Below, piece after piece: positions 53,488 through 64,000 of a stretch of 64,000 nucleotides of DNA (positions are counted from its first letter, which is position 1; every line of letters begins with the position of its first letter). This stretch comes from Lethocerus indicus. Its lineage: Eukaryota > Arthropoda > Insecta > Hemiptera > Belostomatidae. A program made the position numbers and the translations under genes. The DNA is taken from positions 3,729,501 to 3,793,500 of the forward strand of contig JACDQD010000102.1 in NCBI GenBank assembly GCA_019843655.1. The letters run 5' to 3'. Under the pieces are notes generated by a model, which was given only the letters and a program-made list of their open reading frames with translations, ran no database searches and was not told the origin of the DNA.

Positions 53488-56400
53488 ACATAGCAAACCA
53501 AATTTGTCGGCTTAATTACACTTGGAGCTCAGCAAGGTAAATGGCTCTCGATATAGAAACTCGGCGGCATTGTATTACTCACATCAAGTTAGTTTCAAGC
53601 CACAAAGTCGGTCACTCGAACTTAAACTTTCTAGACCTTATGATCTCCAGTGGTATACCGGAGGCCTCAATAACAACAAAGAAAATTAGAACTTTTACGT
53701 ATTTTTCTGTATCGGCGCATTATTTTTATACCGGGATAAATTTAGGAACTGATGTTTTTGCAAACAATTTATTTTTTGATTAGACAACAGCCTTTGGGCA
53801 GTGGATATTTAGAGTTGTGTTGTTCTTCTGCCTGATTGAAGGTTGACTGAAAGTGGCCACAAAACTCAGCCTTCCATCGGTCGAGCATTGTGGCTAATGT
53901 TCTCGACCTCAAACTGATATCTGTGTCACAACTATGACCACTATCGTCATTGTTCCTGATTTCGTGTTCTACTTATATTTTTCTTCCTATTTCTTCATAT
54001 TTCAAAAACGAATTCGGCAAGCAAGGGGCTCTTATCTACGCAGACAGAAAGTAGAATTTTCGAAAATTTATGGAATCGGCCAATAAATCGTTAGGTACAG
54101 AAAAATATGCTGATTATTATATTCAAAAATTCAAGGATTCATGTAAAACTACTAGACGGAATTATAAAATTATAATAATAACAATAATAATAATAATACT
54201 CGACTGGGTATCATTTTAAAAAATTCAAAAATTAGCATTGACTTAGTAGTGTGGTTTGCCCAATATTCTATTTCAATAAAAAAAATTTAGGACAGAAAAA
54301 TATTCATTCATACGTTACATAAATAGGACATCAATCGCCAATTAATTTTTTGCCTATACTGGCTATCAGTCAAGTTTTGCGGCCTATTAACTCTTCTAAC
54401 AGTTAGATAACAAATCAAATGTATATAATTATTAGTGTTCGGTTGATTGACTCAGCGGATAGAATCACTGGAAGATTCAATTGTATGGTATTAACGATTC
54501 TATCATAACAGTCGATATTAACAGTCGATCTCATGTCTATTACAAGGATGAGTGATATCGCTAGGTGTATAAGGTGTATTAGTAACAGCTACATAGTAGC
54601 ACCTGTTGTCGTCATAATTCTATATCTTACAGGCACAGCTTATAACCCCCAAATGATCCTACTTTTCATTAAGACAAAAGTTTTTATAAAGTAATAACTA
54701 TGATGGTTACTATACTATGATTACTATATTCCGATTAGGCGCAATCAAGCAGGGAATTAATCTTTGGAGAATAGCGGAAGCTGACGATATCACTGAGATT
54801 CGGTATACTAATGCGTGTTGTCGATTCCACTGGCCAATATTTAATCAGGAGGCGGACATTTAAGAAATAAAATAGGAAGTAGACTAACTGACGTATTTTT
54901 TTGGAGATCTGATCTGTTGTGGAACGTCTTCTGTAGATTGGCATAATTATTTTTAAAATAATAAGTTATTCTGACATTTTTGGTTAATATAGGTATTCAG
55001 TAATTTGGAGATGGTATTATGCTGTCAGTGTAAATATAAAAATTTAAAAATATTATTTCCACCATCTAATCTAATCCAGTAATTCGAATCATCAAACCCT
55101 TAACAAGAGGCTGAAATATTTTATATTCTGAGAATTTAGCGAAATGATTATATCTTATAATCCCGATACCTGCCCCGGAATCCGGGGATCGCATTAGAAA
55201 TTCCAGGATAAAAGATGTGGAATGTTATCTCTGGTCTCAATCAATTGAAGGCATTAGGGCAATGATTGTTTTTGAAATAATCCTGCGGGTATTTTGTACG
55301 TCTCTATTCCGTTGCCGATCATATAGGCAAACCGGTCTTACCTTCAGTTCGGTCCGCTAAGTTTTTTTTAGCGATTAATTGCATTGACAATTGGAGGTGG
55401 ACAGGATTTTATTTTGCTATGAAAGGTGGAATATTTTTCACAATCCTCTTATCTCTAGCAGTTCTGCGTGTCCCAGTTTACTCCGCGGTTACCGTAGGCG
55501 CGAGGCGTTGGGACTAAAAGTTGGATGGGAGGCGTGTTATATGCGTTCGGGTTATATGCGGAGCACAACGCTTCAACAATTGTCTATTCGTTAGCCTCAA
55601 ACGGCCACGATAAGATACGGGGAGCCGTAGTCAAACAGTTGTTGTTGTTCTTCTGTCCCTTCGCGATAATCTGGAAGCACAAGCGACGATGCTCCGCTCC
55701 GGCCCCGCCCCCGTTCGCCCCTGTACGAACTCCATTCGTGATTTCAACTTGGTCAAAAGCGGATTTATGACATTTATTCTGTTCTCAATAATCATGTATA
55801 TTTCCCTTGCTTAATAGTTTAATAGTTAAAAATTACTATTAACTGGATGTAGAGTTTATGTACCAGCTGCTCATTCTAGAGCATTCTAGAAGATTTCAAT
55901 TTTTTTTCTTTAAATCAATCAAGTAAATTCAGCTTTCATTCTATCTTATAAAGTAATTTTTATACAGATATAAATAACAAAATTAGTAAAAAAATTATGC
56001 ATCCGTTTGGCTAAACCTAATGTTATGGAGTTTTTAATTTAGCGTGAATATAAGAATTGTACTGTATATTGACAGTGATACTATTTCGGCTTTAGCCTGG
56101 CCTCATAATTTAGTGAGTGATATTCGGTCGGTTTTGAATGGAGGCGGAAGCTGTCTATGGGGGTGGGGATCGCTGCGGCTTCCTGCCCATTGTCCCGGAC
56201 CACCTGTCCGACTGTCAATGCCTAGACCTCCAGTAGACCTCCTGTTCCGGCCGACTTGGGCTACGGATTATCACGGACCGCCGGTACCGGACGTGCCTCA
56301 TATATCCTCGTATACGCAGGGTGCAGTTAACGGGAGCTGGAGTTATCGGTTACTAGTTCCAAACTCCATCACACCTCTGTACCATGTGCTGAAATTATAT

Positions 56401-59400
56401 TTCAATAATAATAAAACAATTTAAATATACTTTGTACGCATATTGGGTTGTCTACGCATATCGCATATAATATCCTAATATTTTGAAATACCGGTAGATA
56501 TTCTAGATGTTTTTATCTCACACGCGAGGGAAAATATAATGGTTTATGGAAAGATATTGAGTTTCGGTTCCTGTAAACGTTTCACTAGATTAATGGGTAT
56601 AACATTAACACCATTAATTTGATAAATCTCGCAGACGTTTTTCCTTAGCTCGCATCCCGCACAGAACAAATAGATTATTAAATAATATATCTAAACATTA
56701 CTGTTATATAGATTGTAACTGTGTGTATTTATAATTTTATCTTAAACAAAACTTATTGTTCGTATAATTTTGATTGATGATTAATTCAACAGAAATCAAT
56801 AAGGGATAAGTGATCTCATAATTATATATAAGCTCAAGAGTTGACTAACAAAGAAAAAGTTAATAAAGGACCGGTCAAGGGTATGGACTCGAATTACAGA
56901 TTTTACACTTAATCATGGGATCGAAAGGAGTTACCGAACCGGCTGTAATTTTATCTGAGTTTTGCAATATTTCTTTACAGCGACAATTAAACTAGGTCCT
57001 TTATTATATTTTTAACTTGGTCCGTTTAATTAACAAAATTGGATTACTTATTTATTTATAATTATTAATACACTTACCTTTTCGTTATTTTGTTTCGTAA
57101 TGGTATACTTGTGCCTGTATTCTTGTACAAATTCGCGATTGCTTATTATTACTATTGTTAGTAATTATGTGTAAAAATTGTAATGAGATTGAATTAAGAT
57201 ACGACCTTTAATAATTCAGTACAATATTTAACTAACCTGAGTTATGTGCCAGAGCCAGTAAAAGTACCTCGCCTGAAACTAGCATGCATAACCTTTAGTT
57301 TATAAAGGTACGCATACAATTTTGATTTTTAGATAGGGGCCACTTATTAGATAGCGGAAAAAATAAAGTAATTTGGTTTATCTCCTGTCTGTTGTCTGGA
57401 TCACTTTAGGGCCCCGGAAATCGCCTAATACTTATATGCAAAAAACATATATGATATATAAAAGGCGAGATATAGTATAAAAAATGAATAATAAATTCGT
57501 TGGCTTTACGCATTTTCTCGGTGAAGAAATTCCAAATTCGCCCTGAGGGAAAGAAGGTAGAATACCGGTAATGGGTCGTAGTGAAAGTAGTATTTACTCT
57601 GTGTGCCGGTAGAGATGGAGAGGGAGTGAAGGAGAGAGATGGAGGGAAGGTAGGGGGAGGGAGAGAGAGATCTCGGGGTCGGGACCCCGCTCATCTTCGG
57701 CCCAACAACCGTGGAGTCCCGTTGTGATTGTCGAGTCCTTGTCCCAGTTACCCGCACACTCGCACACGGACGCGAGGGAGAGGCACTGAATCAAGCGTAT
57801 TTTCTAACGCATGCCCATTTCGCCATTTTGGCGCAGGTCCTGCTCACAAACCGTATAACATGCACTTTTCGACGTGATACTGTCATTTCGGATCACTTTT
57901 GTATGAGGCGAAAGAGAATGGTAAATGTACCTCGACTACCTGTGTTCAATAGTGCGCATAGAGGTCTCTGATTCTTCATCGCTTGTTTATTATAGCCTAC
58001 ACTTCACCAATAGTTCTAATTAAAAGGTCTCGTAGTGAGAAATATTTCGATCCCGAGAAATTATATTTCCAATAGTATTTCATTATTATTCAATTTCTCT
58101 ACTTAAAGTCTACACGTAGGCGTAAAGAACATCGATTATTGTCTAGTTATTTTGGGTGATACATTTGGCCCAGTATTTTTAGGCGTACAATTTCAACCAA
58201 CACAATGGTAAAAATGACGATCTCACGTCGATATATTTCAATATATAAATATTTTGCTCGTCTTTTCAAAAAGTGTGATAATCTGTGCAGCTTGAAATGC
58301 GATCTTTTCACATTGTAGCTTATCGTTCCGCTATCTTCTAGCAGATATTCCGTTGGGCTCCGACGTTGTAGTTGCGTAAAACTAAAGAATATTTTACAGT
58401 ATAAATATTTTTTTACGCCGTTCCCGGATTCCGACCAATTTTCTTATCTGTTCTGGGACCCGAGACTTTTCCCCGCTGGTAAATATGCCCGCGAAGGTAT
58501 TTCTACCCGCATTTTATCGGCCGTGCATTCCTGCTGTCTGAAAAGCGACGGGGCGGATGGCCCCCTTTCATTTCGGGAACCGAGGGAGTGACGCAATATG
58601 CGAGCTAGGTGAAATTATTAATCTAATCACGTGGCCAAATATAGCCGAGGTCGCCCATTCCAGTAGGCCAGAGCCGCCGTTCAAACGCGAACGGTTGTAA
58701 TACAGCTATCGTTTTCGTACAGAGATGCGCAAACACACCAGCCGGTTAGAAATATGTTTCGAGAAAAGTAAACGAGGCTGAACTGAATGTAATTTAATCC
58801 AATAAAAAATACACACAAAACTCCATTCGTATCATACAACGTGACGCCCTCGTCTCGGCTATTTGTCCTGGGATTAGGCCGGCGGTGAAATCAAACTCAG
58901 TTGTCACAGCCGATGCCTGAACACGGCCCCCTTGTGATTTATCGGAAGTTTATATTTATAGTCGCTCGTTTTATTTAGAGTTGACTTATTTACGGAGCGT
59001 TATTTACAGCATGTTTGGTGTGCCGTAAATCGTTTCAAAACAGAATCAAGCCGGAACCGATACTCAAGCAGAATAATCTGAATCAGCGACGAGTTATGGC
59101 AGTTGGTACTGACAATGGCAACTAACCAACAAATTTCTCGGAAAATATTTATATTTTCTAGTATTTTGGTGAAGTTCATAAAATGTAATAATTTAATCTT
59201 ATACGACGTGTTACTGTGTTGTCTTAATGTATAAATTATATTGAACGTTTATGCCTGGAAATTTGTTTAAAGTTTAATCCTGGGGTTATTTTTACATTCC
59301 GGTCTAGAAACCGTCGCGGGTTTTCCCGACCTCTATGGCCTGACTGAATAATTCATTCAGTTGGCACATCTTGTTTTTTTGAACCTTGCATTCGAACACA

Positions 59401-60776
59401 CGCGGCAGATTGATAATATTATAAATGACGTATTGTAGGGTGGCGCACAAAAGAATGGACAGTATAAATCAGTTTTTAGTGACGTGCCATAAGTTTATGA
59501 GTTCAATTTTTCAAGTTGAGACACTGGTGTTCTTTGTGCACTTTCTTTGCCCAGAAGCAAACATGAGGCAGTCAAGCTAGGATAATCTGAGTGCAAACAA
59601 GGAGAATGTTTCGAGAAATGCAAATAGGACGAGAACTGACTACAATACAGGAGATAATGTAATTTAGATTTTAAAATATACTTTTAATGCTATATATATA
59701 TATATATATGCATCGAAAGTGTGATGTTAGGCCAGGTGAAGTTTAATCCAGAGATCTGAGCGCAGCATTGGCTTTAACTTGTTTATTTCAAGTCGTGCGT
59801 CATTTTCCTCGACTTCTCCTCGATTCCTACGAATAACCGGATGCGGCTGAATATTTCCTTTCCCCGTGGTCCCATTATTTTTAGGGCGCCGTCAAAAACA
59901 ACCGCGGAGGAGAAATACTGAAATAATGTCCAATTGTTTTGTACAGAAAATACCTGAGATATTTAGACTCGGTATATTTATAATTTGTCACAACTGACTA
60001 GGGTCGCGGGTAATTTGAAATCAGGTCGACAGGACAACGATAAGTTGAGAATGTCAGAGTTTATACCTCCACCGAAAATATAGCTCTGTATTATAACTGA
60101 CGTTTCATTGGCTCAAAAAGCCATTATTTTCATATCACAAGTGAAATAGTTCCATAACACGGAATAAGATATGTTAATAAGATTGAATTCAATAACGGTA
60201 TAAAATTTGATGGCACTTCGTTAATGTTCTACATTTATGACGCTTTTATTGACGTTCTAATACAAACTATTAAATTGTCCATAACGAGTTGGTTTCGTCA
60301 TTAACACGAACTTGCCACAATGTTTAGTAGAGTAGCCTTCCTTGGTAAAAATAATTTTTGAACATAAAGTATATATCCGGGTATAAGTACAGAAAATGTC
60401 CAGTTTTGGAATATGTTGTCGGAGTTTGCTGGGGGATTATAGCCGAGGAGATAGTGAGGGTGGACCCGGCGACACAAGGCACACTCCTAAACGAGCGTCC
60501 CGTTTTATGTTGAAGGTCAGACGGAAAAAGAAGTTTCTATTTTGAACCGGCCTAGGGTCGGGCTCATCATCCCGCGGATCAAACGAGTCGAGGGAAACCA
60601 AGGTGCTCCTTCCCCGGTAATAGTCACCCGGGGACGATGTTCTCAGTCCGGCTAGTAGTTTGGGCGTGACATGACGTACGCCTTTCCCAGTGTGAGTGTG
60701 TATATGTTCGTCGGTGTGTTCCAGTCTGGGTGAGCTCCGCGCCTGGGCTGACCTTCTATCGGAGAGTGCCTCCTTC
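53488..60776. other. Second large intron, AT-rich with a few islands
   Basis: Contains a short AAT-type run (54173-54199), a direct repeat AACAGTCGAT (about 54506-54527), tandem ATTCTAGAGC units (about 55873-55892), a GA-rich tract (about 57610-57675), GC-richer islands at about 55480-55750, 56130-56360 and 58430-58930, and a short TA run (59690-59709). Around 59437-59660 the text GGGTGGCGCACAAAAG and following bases look like a worn transposon remnant, but no ends were found. No exon is supported. Confidence 0.4.
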
Positions 60777-60836
60777 CCCTCCTCCTCCTCCTCCTCCACC
60801 GCCTCCTCCTCCTCCTCCTCCTCCTCCTCCTCCTCC
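60777..60836. repeat. (CTC)n trinucleotide repeat
   Basis: A nearly perfect CTC/TCC run with two CCACC-type interruptions, set in a pyrimidine-rich, GC-rich block (about 60440-61100). It creates apparent poly-Pro (plus) and poly-Glu (minus) frames of 151 and 133 codons, which are not called as genes. Confidence 0.9.
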
Positions 60837-61108
60837 ACCTAGGCTCATCCTCTCGCTAATTTACCGCCTACCCCTCCCTCCTCGTGCTACCTCCGTCTCT
60901 CTCGTACCGGTGCACGCGCTCCGTTCCCCGTCTCTCTCCGGCCCGGCCTCCTCCTTCTCGCTCTCTTCCTTCAATAGTCGGCCGTGTTTCCCAACCGGGG
61001 CCCCGACAATTTACATGGGACGTGCTACATCTCCCCCGGGTCTCTCCCGCTCTCCGCCCCTCCTCCAGAATCGGACTCTTTTGATGCTCCGGCCCTCGGA
61101 GGCGGACA

Positions 61109-61198
61109 GAAATTCAATTAAAAGGGAGAGTCGGGCGAAAAAAGGCAAGTTGGCCGACTGTAATTTTTACATCGCTCCAACATGAATCGGTAGCACTG
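61109..61198 (+). repeat. Duplicated block, copy 1
   Basis: About 90 bp that aligns in the same orientation with 61745-61836. Shared text: GAAATTCAATTAAAAG followed by GAGAG, a GAAAAA core, CTG-CTGTAATTT/CTGCCCGTAATTT, a CGCT box and TGAATCGG followed by GCACTG. The middle is diverged. The block is non-coding and lies at the edge of the GC-rich CTC island. Confidence 0.6.
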
Positions 61199-61744
61199 CC
61201 TTATTACAATTTCGTGTGATCACTCGCCCGATATAGTCTCTGTACCCGATAAACTAGATGGGTTGCGGCTTCTCGCCATCGTCATACCGCCGGATATTTA
61301 CGGATTTCGACTTCCACTCGACTAGCTTAATAAGCCCAACACATCAAAAACCATAAACTAACTATAGAAGAAAATATCTATTTGGTGTTTTCTGTAATAA
61401 GACACGATGTCAGGAATATAAAACGGACACAATAATTAAGAGAGTGTTCGTTCAATAGAGCCCCTTGGTCGGCTATTAATTATTGCGCCTAACAGAACAC
61501 TTGTTTTTGGTCTTTCAATATGTTCGAAATTCAACTATAAGCTAGATTTGGAAGAAAGGAAATATATAGATATTGCTTGCAAATTATTAAGATTAGATGT
61601 ATTAAAATTGATATTTAAAATGAAACTAGCATCGCAAACAATACAGGAACATTAAAAAATAACTCATGGTCGAATGGTCGACTAGTCATGTAGTATGTAG
61701 CAGTTCCTTGTGAAAGGTGGGTTTTAGCTTTCCGCCATCGAATG
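61199..61744. other. Spacer between the duplicated blocks
   Basis: AT-rich unique sequence with no supported gene or repeat. Confidence 0.4.
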
Positions 61745-61836
61745 GAAATTCAATTAAAAGCGAGAGACCGGAGAAAAACGAAGAATGGAATTTGCCTGCC
61801 CGTAATTTCCCCGCTACGATTTGAATCGGGGCACTG
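61745..61836 (+). repeat. Duplicated block, copy 2
   Basis: Aligns with 61109-61198. 21 of the first 22 bases match, the middle is diverged with small length changes, and the ends TGAATCGG and GCACTG match again. A copy interval of 636 bp and matched blocks separated by diverged ones fit an old local duplication of a regulatory element. It could also be two members of a dispersed repeat. Confidence 0.6.
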
Positions 61837-62634
61837 ATAAGGATCTTATTGACCGATCCTCTCCGTGAGGAACGAGAAACCTTTCATCTCGTCAATTACA
61901 CGGTTCTAGGTAATATTTATAACCTGTTTATATGAAAATGACTTATTATTAAATCTATTTGAAGGGGCACGGCTACATAACATAAATTTATTACTTATTC
62001 AGGTCAGTTAACTGAAAAAATAATTTATAAACATAAAATATGAGTTGGAACTGGTCCCAACCAGTACACAAGGCTAAACCAGTTTAGGCTCATCCCTAGT
62101 ACCGTAGGCAAAAATATTAATGAAAGATACTTCAGATATTAAATCAGGGGAATACTTATGACGGCAGCAGGGCATTAACTCTCAGACAATTCTCAGGAAG
62201 GCTTCATTTTCCCACAGATCCGCTACCTCTAGATCCACTGCAACGAGAACGCCCCCACGCGGTGGTACTGGTTTTGCTCGCAAACGATGAAAAGTATCGT
62301 AGACAAAAATTCGCGGAGAGGAACCAACGGCAAGAATAAACCATGCAGAGTAATCAATTAGTTTAGAAGTTAATGTTAGCGAACAAGTCGCCAGGCAGTA
62401 TTGAAAGCTGTACATTCACATAAGCCACCAAGAACTAAAACAAAGCTCTAATTAACCGAAATTCCTGTCTTCCTATTTCTGTCACTGCTGAATTGTCACG
62501 ACTATCAGCAACGGTGATGCCAGCGATCAGCCGTTCGCGTTATTCTTGTGCGTGAACAACATTTTGAGATTTCTTAAACGTACATCACGCCATTATCACT
62601 CCTGCAATTCCGCCTCGACCATTTTCTACTGAGC
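61837..62634. other. Non-coding stretch
   Basis: AT-rich unique sequence; nothing supported. Confidence 0.4.
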
Positions 62635-62666
62635 TAGACCGGTTTCGGTATCTCGGCGTCATCAGT
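62635..62666 (-). ncRNA. Hammerhead-ribozyme-like motif (probably degenerate)
   Basis: On the minus strand this reads CTGATGA, 12 nt, GAAACCGGTC, then TAG. CTGATGA and GAAA are the two invariant core segments of hammerhead ribozymes, and GTC is the usual cleavage triplet after a minimal stem III (ACC/GGT). Stem II (CGCC...TACC) pairs poorly and stem I only over about three pairs, so it is unlikely to be active. Known: hammerheads with very short stem III occur in Penelope-like retroelements of many animals. The plus-strand text TAGACCGGTTTCGG is shared with 3878-3891. May be a remnant of such an element. Confidence 0.35.
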
Positions 62667-63814
62667 AATATGGCGAGCCACTTAGACCAGGTCGGCTGCG
62701 GTTGAAGCGGGTAACTGCACTGAAATTAAAAGTCATTGTCTAATTACCGTACGATAATTAGTCAGTGACTGTAGGTAGCCTCTTGGACTCCTCCAGTTAC
62801 AAATACTTACTGAAACAAATTCATTGCACATGAAAGATGTGGGAGGTGTAATATAAATATTAAAACTATCTTCTTAGATTAATGTGTACATATTTATAGC
62901 GTACTCTTCAATCTACCGAGGTTTTTGGACATTTTGAAACATGACAGGAAACATAAAACTTACTCTTTAGTAGAATTCCAAGTATTACTGCTTCTCGGTT
63001 TCGACAGGAAATCTCGTACCCTATTGCCATTAGAGCGGTTGATTGCCGTTTCGAAACTTTTACAACTCAATTGTTGTGTACGGGCGCGCGCACTCGCACG
63101 CTCGTTCGTTAATCTTGGGGGGAGGCATCGCCGGGCGTTAAAACGTCTCCAATTAGGCGTTTCGTAACTGGCTTTTATGGCGCATCCGGGCGTCAAATCT
63201 GTTCTGCAAAAGACCGTATTAGTCACAGTCGTATATCTATTTTTGCCGAGCTTACAAAAACATTAGCATACAAATAACATAAACTGGCGATTGTGCAATC
63301 AGACGTCAAATCGATATCAGTGTCTGTGATGTCACGTACACGGGCTTTCGGATTGCACAGAGGGCTGACTGCAAATACCTGTTATACACTCCAATAATAT
63401 ATATCAGCGCGTTTGAAATCTGGCCAAGCATTCTTTAAACTTTTCAAACGTGTTATCTCCATGCAAATATTTCTTTTGTACTCGGGCCGTTCCAGTCGGC
63501 CGTACACAGTTTACTATTGTGCCTGTCCGTTTGAAAAGCCGAAGACGGCTTAATTGACTTTAGCTAACCTTAATAAAGTTGTTGTTCCCAATGCATACAT
63601 TATTTAGAGTTGACACCCGAACCTGGTGCCTGCGTTTTGTCTGGCTTTTGTTATTGAAACTTTCAGAATGGCTCGCTTGAATAATTTCGTACCGATCGGA
63701 AATACATTTGGCTTAAAATGTTTATTTTTATATTAGAAACCGTCGACTTACTACCGTTCCCCTCGTATTTCATGATAATCGGACAAATATTATAGCTTTT
63801 TAATATTATAATTT
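62667..63814. other. Non-coding stretch near the right end
   Basis: AT-rich with a CG-rich patch at about 63080-63190. The 80-codon and 88-codon frames on opposite strands there have no recognisable content. Confidence 0.4.
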
Positions 63815-63843
63815 AATATTTACGTTCTCGTAACGTAAATATT
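63815..63843. repeat. Perfect 12-bp hairpin
   Basis: AATATTTACGTT (63815-63826) and its exact reverse complement (63832-63843) flank the loop CTCGT. Short, AT-rich. Confidence 0.6.
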
Positions 63844-63962
63844 CTATCATGTCTTGAAACTAAATCATAAATTTGCTGTCGCGATTGTCTATTTACTACG
63901 TACTGTTCGTTCGATGGTAACGATTCATTGCATAGTCTTATTTAGGGTTTATGTAAATCGTT

Positions 63963-63965
<3 letters not shown>

Positions 63966-64000
<35 letters not shown>
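63966..64000. repeat. (TA)n microsatellite cut by the window edge
   Basis: A perfect TA run of at least 17 units that continues past the end of the window. Confidence 0.95.

Noticed and set aside
60730..61185. 151-codon poly-Pro frame and its poly-Glu reverse frame (60437-60838)
   Set aside because: Both are produced by the CTC trinucleotide repeat and pyrimidine-rich surroundings.

Overview
The window looks like non-vertebrate animal DNA, most likely from an insect or another arthropod. The order cannot be fixed from sequence alone. It is AT-rich with scattered GC-richer blocks, CpG does not look depleted, dinucleotide microsatellites are long and perfect, recognisable transposons are few, and there is no rRNA, tRNA, CRISPR array or bacterial-style gene. 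Almost all of the 64 kb is non-coding and best read as intron or flanking DNA of one developmental-regulator-type gene on the + strand.

Two exons are supported. The strong one is 36205-36496: a TTTTAG acceptor, an open phase-0 frame starting ASGPP, the motif VQLEPVDLSV, a run of 23 asparagines, a histidine-rich run, and a perfect CAG|GTAAGT donor leaving phase 1. VQLEPVDLSV matches the N-terminal CtBP-binding region (PVDLS) of Krueppel-like factors of the KLF3/8/12 group. The DNA-binding C2H2 fingers are not in the window and should lie downstream. The weaker one is 8184-8267: an 84-nt exon with a good acceptor and donor, a plausible start codon at 8232 and a phase-0 end that fits the second exon. 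If both are right, the gene has an intron of about 27.9 kb between them and at least 27.5 kb of intron after the second.

Layout: 1-8183 is upstream intron or flank. It holds a cluster of related short repeats (1-1379), a purine-rich G4-prone tract and an imperfect foldback around 3849-4018. 8268-36204 is the first large intron, with GC-rich islands that may be conserved regulatory DNA, a perfect 17-bp hairpin (19359-19400), a G4 motif (23050-23081) and a MITE-like element with 29-bp perfect terminal inverted repeats (29179-29410). 36497-64000 is the second large intron. It holds compound TA/CA and CT microsatellites, many GC-rich islands, a diverged 90-bp duplicated block (61109-61198 and 61745-61836), and a second copy of the 3.9-kb motif (62635-62666) that reads on the minus strand like a hammerhead-ribozyme core.

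No new multi-gene system is visible. The items most worth checking are the KLF-like gene model, the duplicated block at 61 kb, the hammerhead-like repeat pair, the MITE, the repeat cluster at the left end and one possible minus-strand exon at 12759-12938. Long open frames elsewhere (up to 182 codons) are about what chance gives in this much sequence and are not called as genes.
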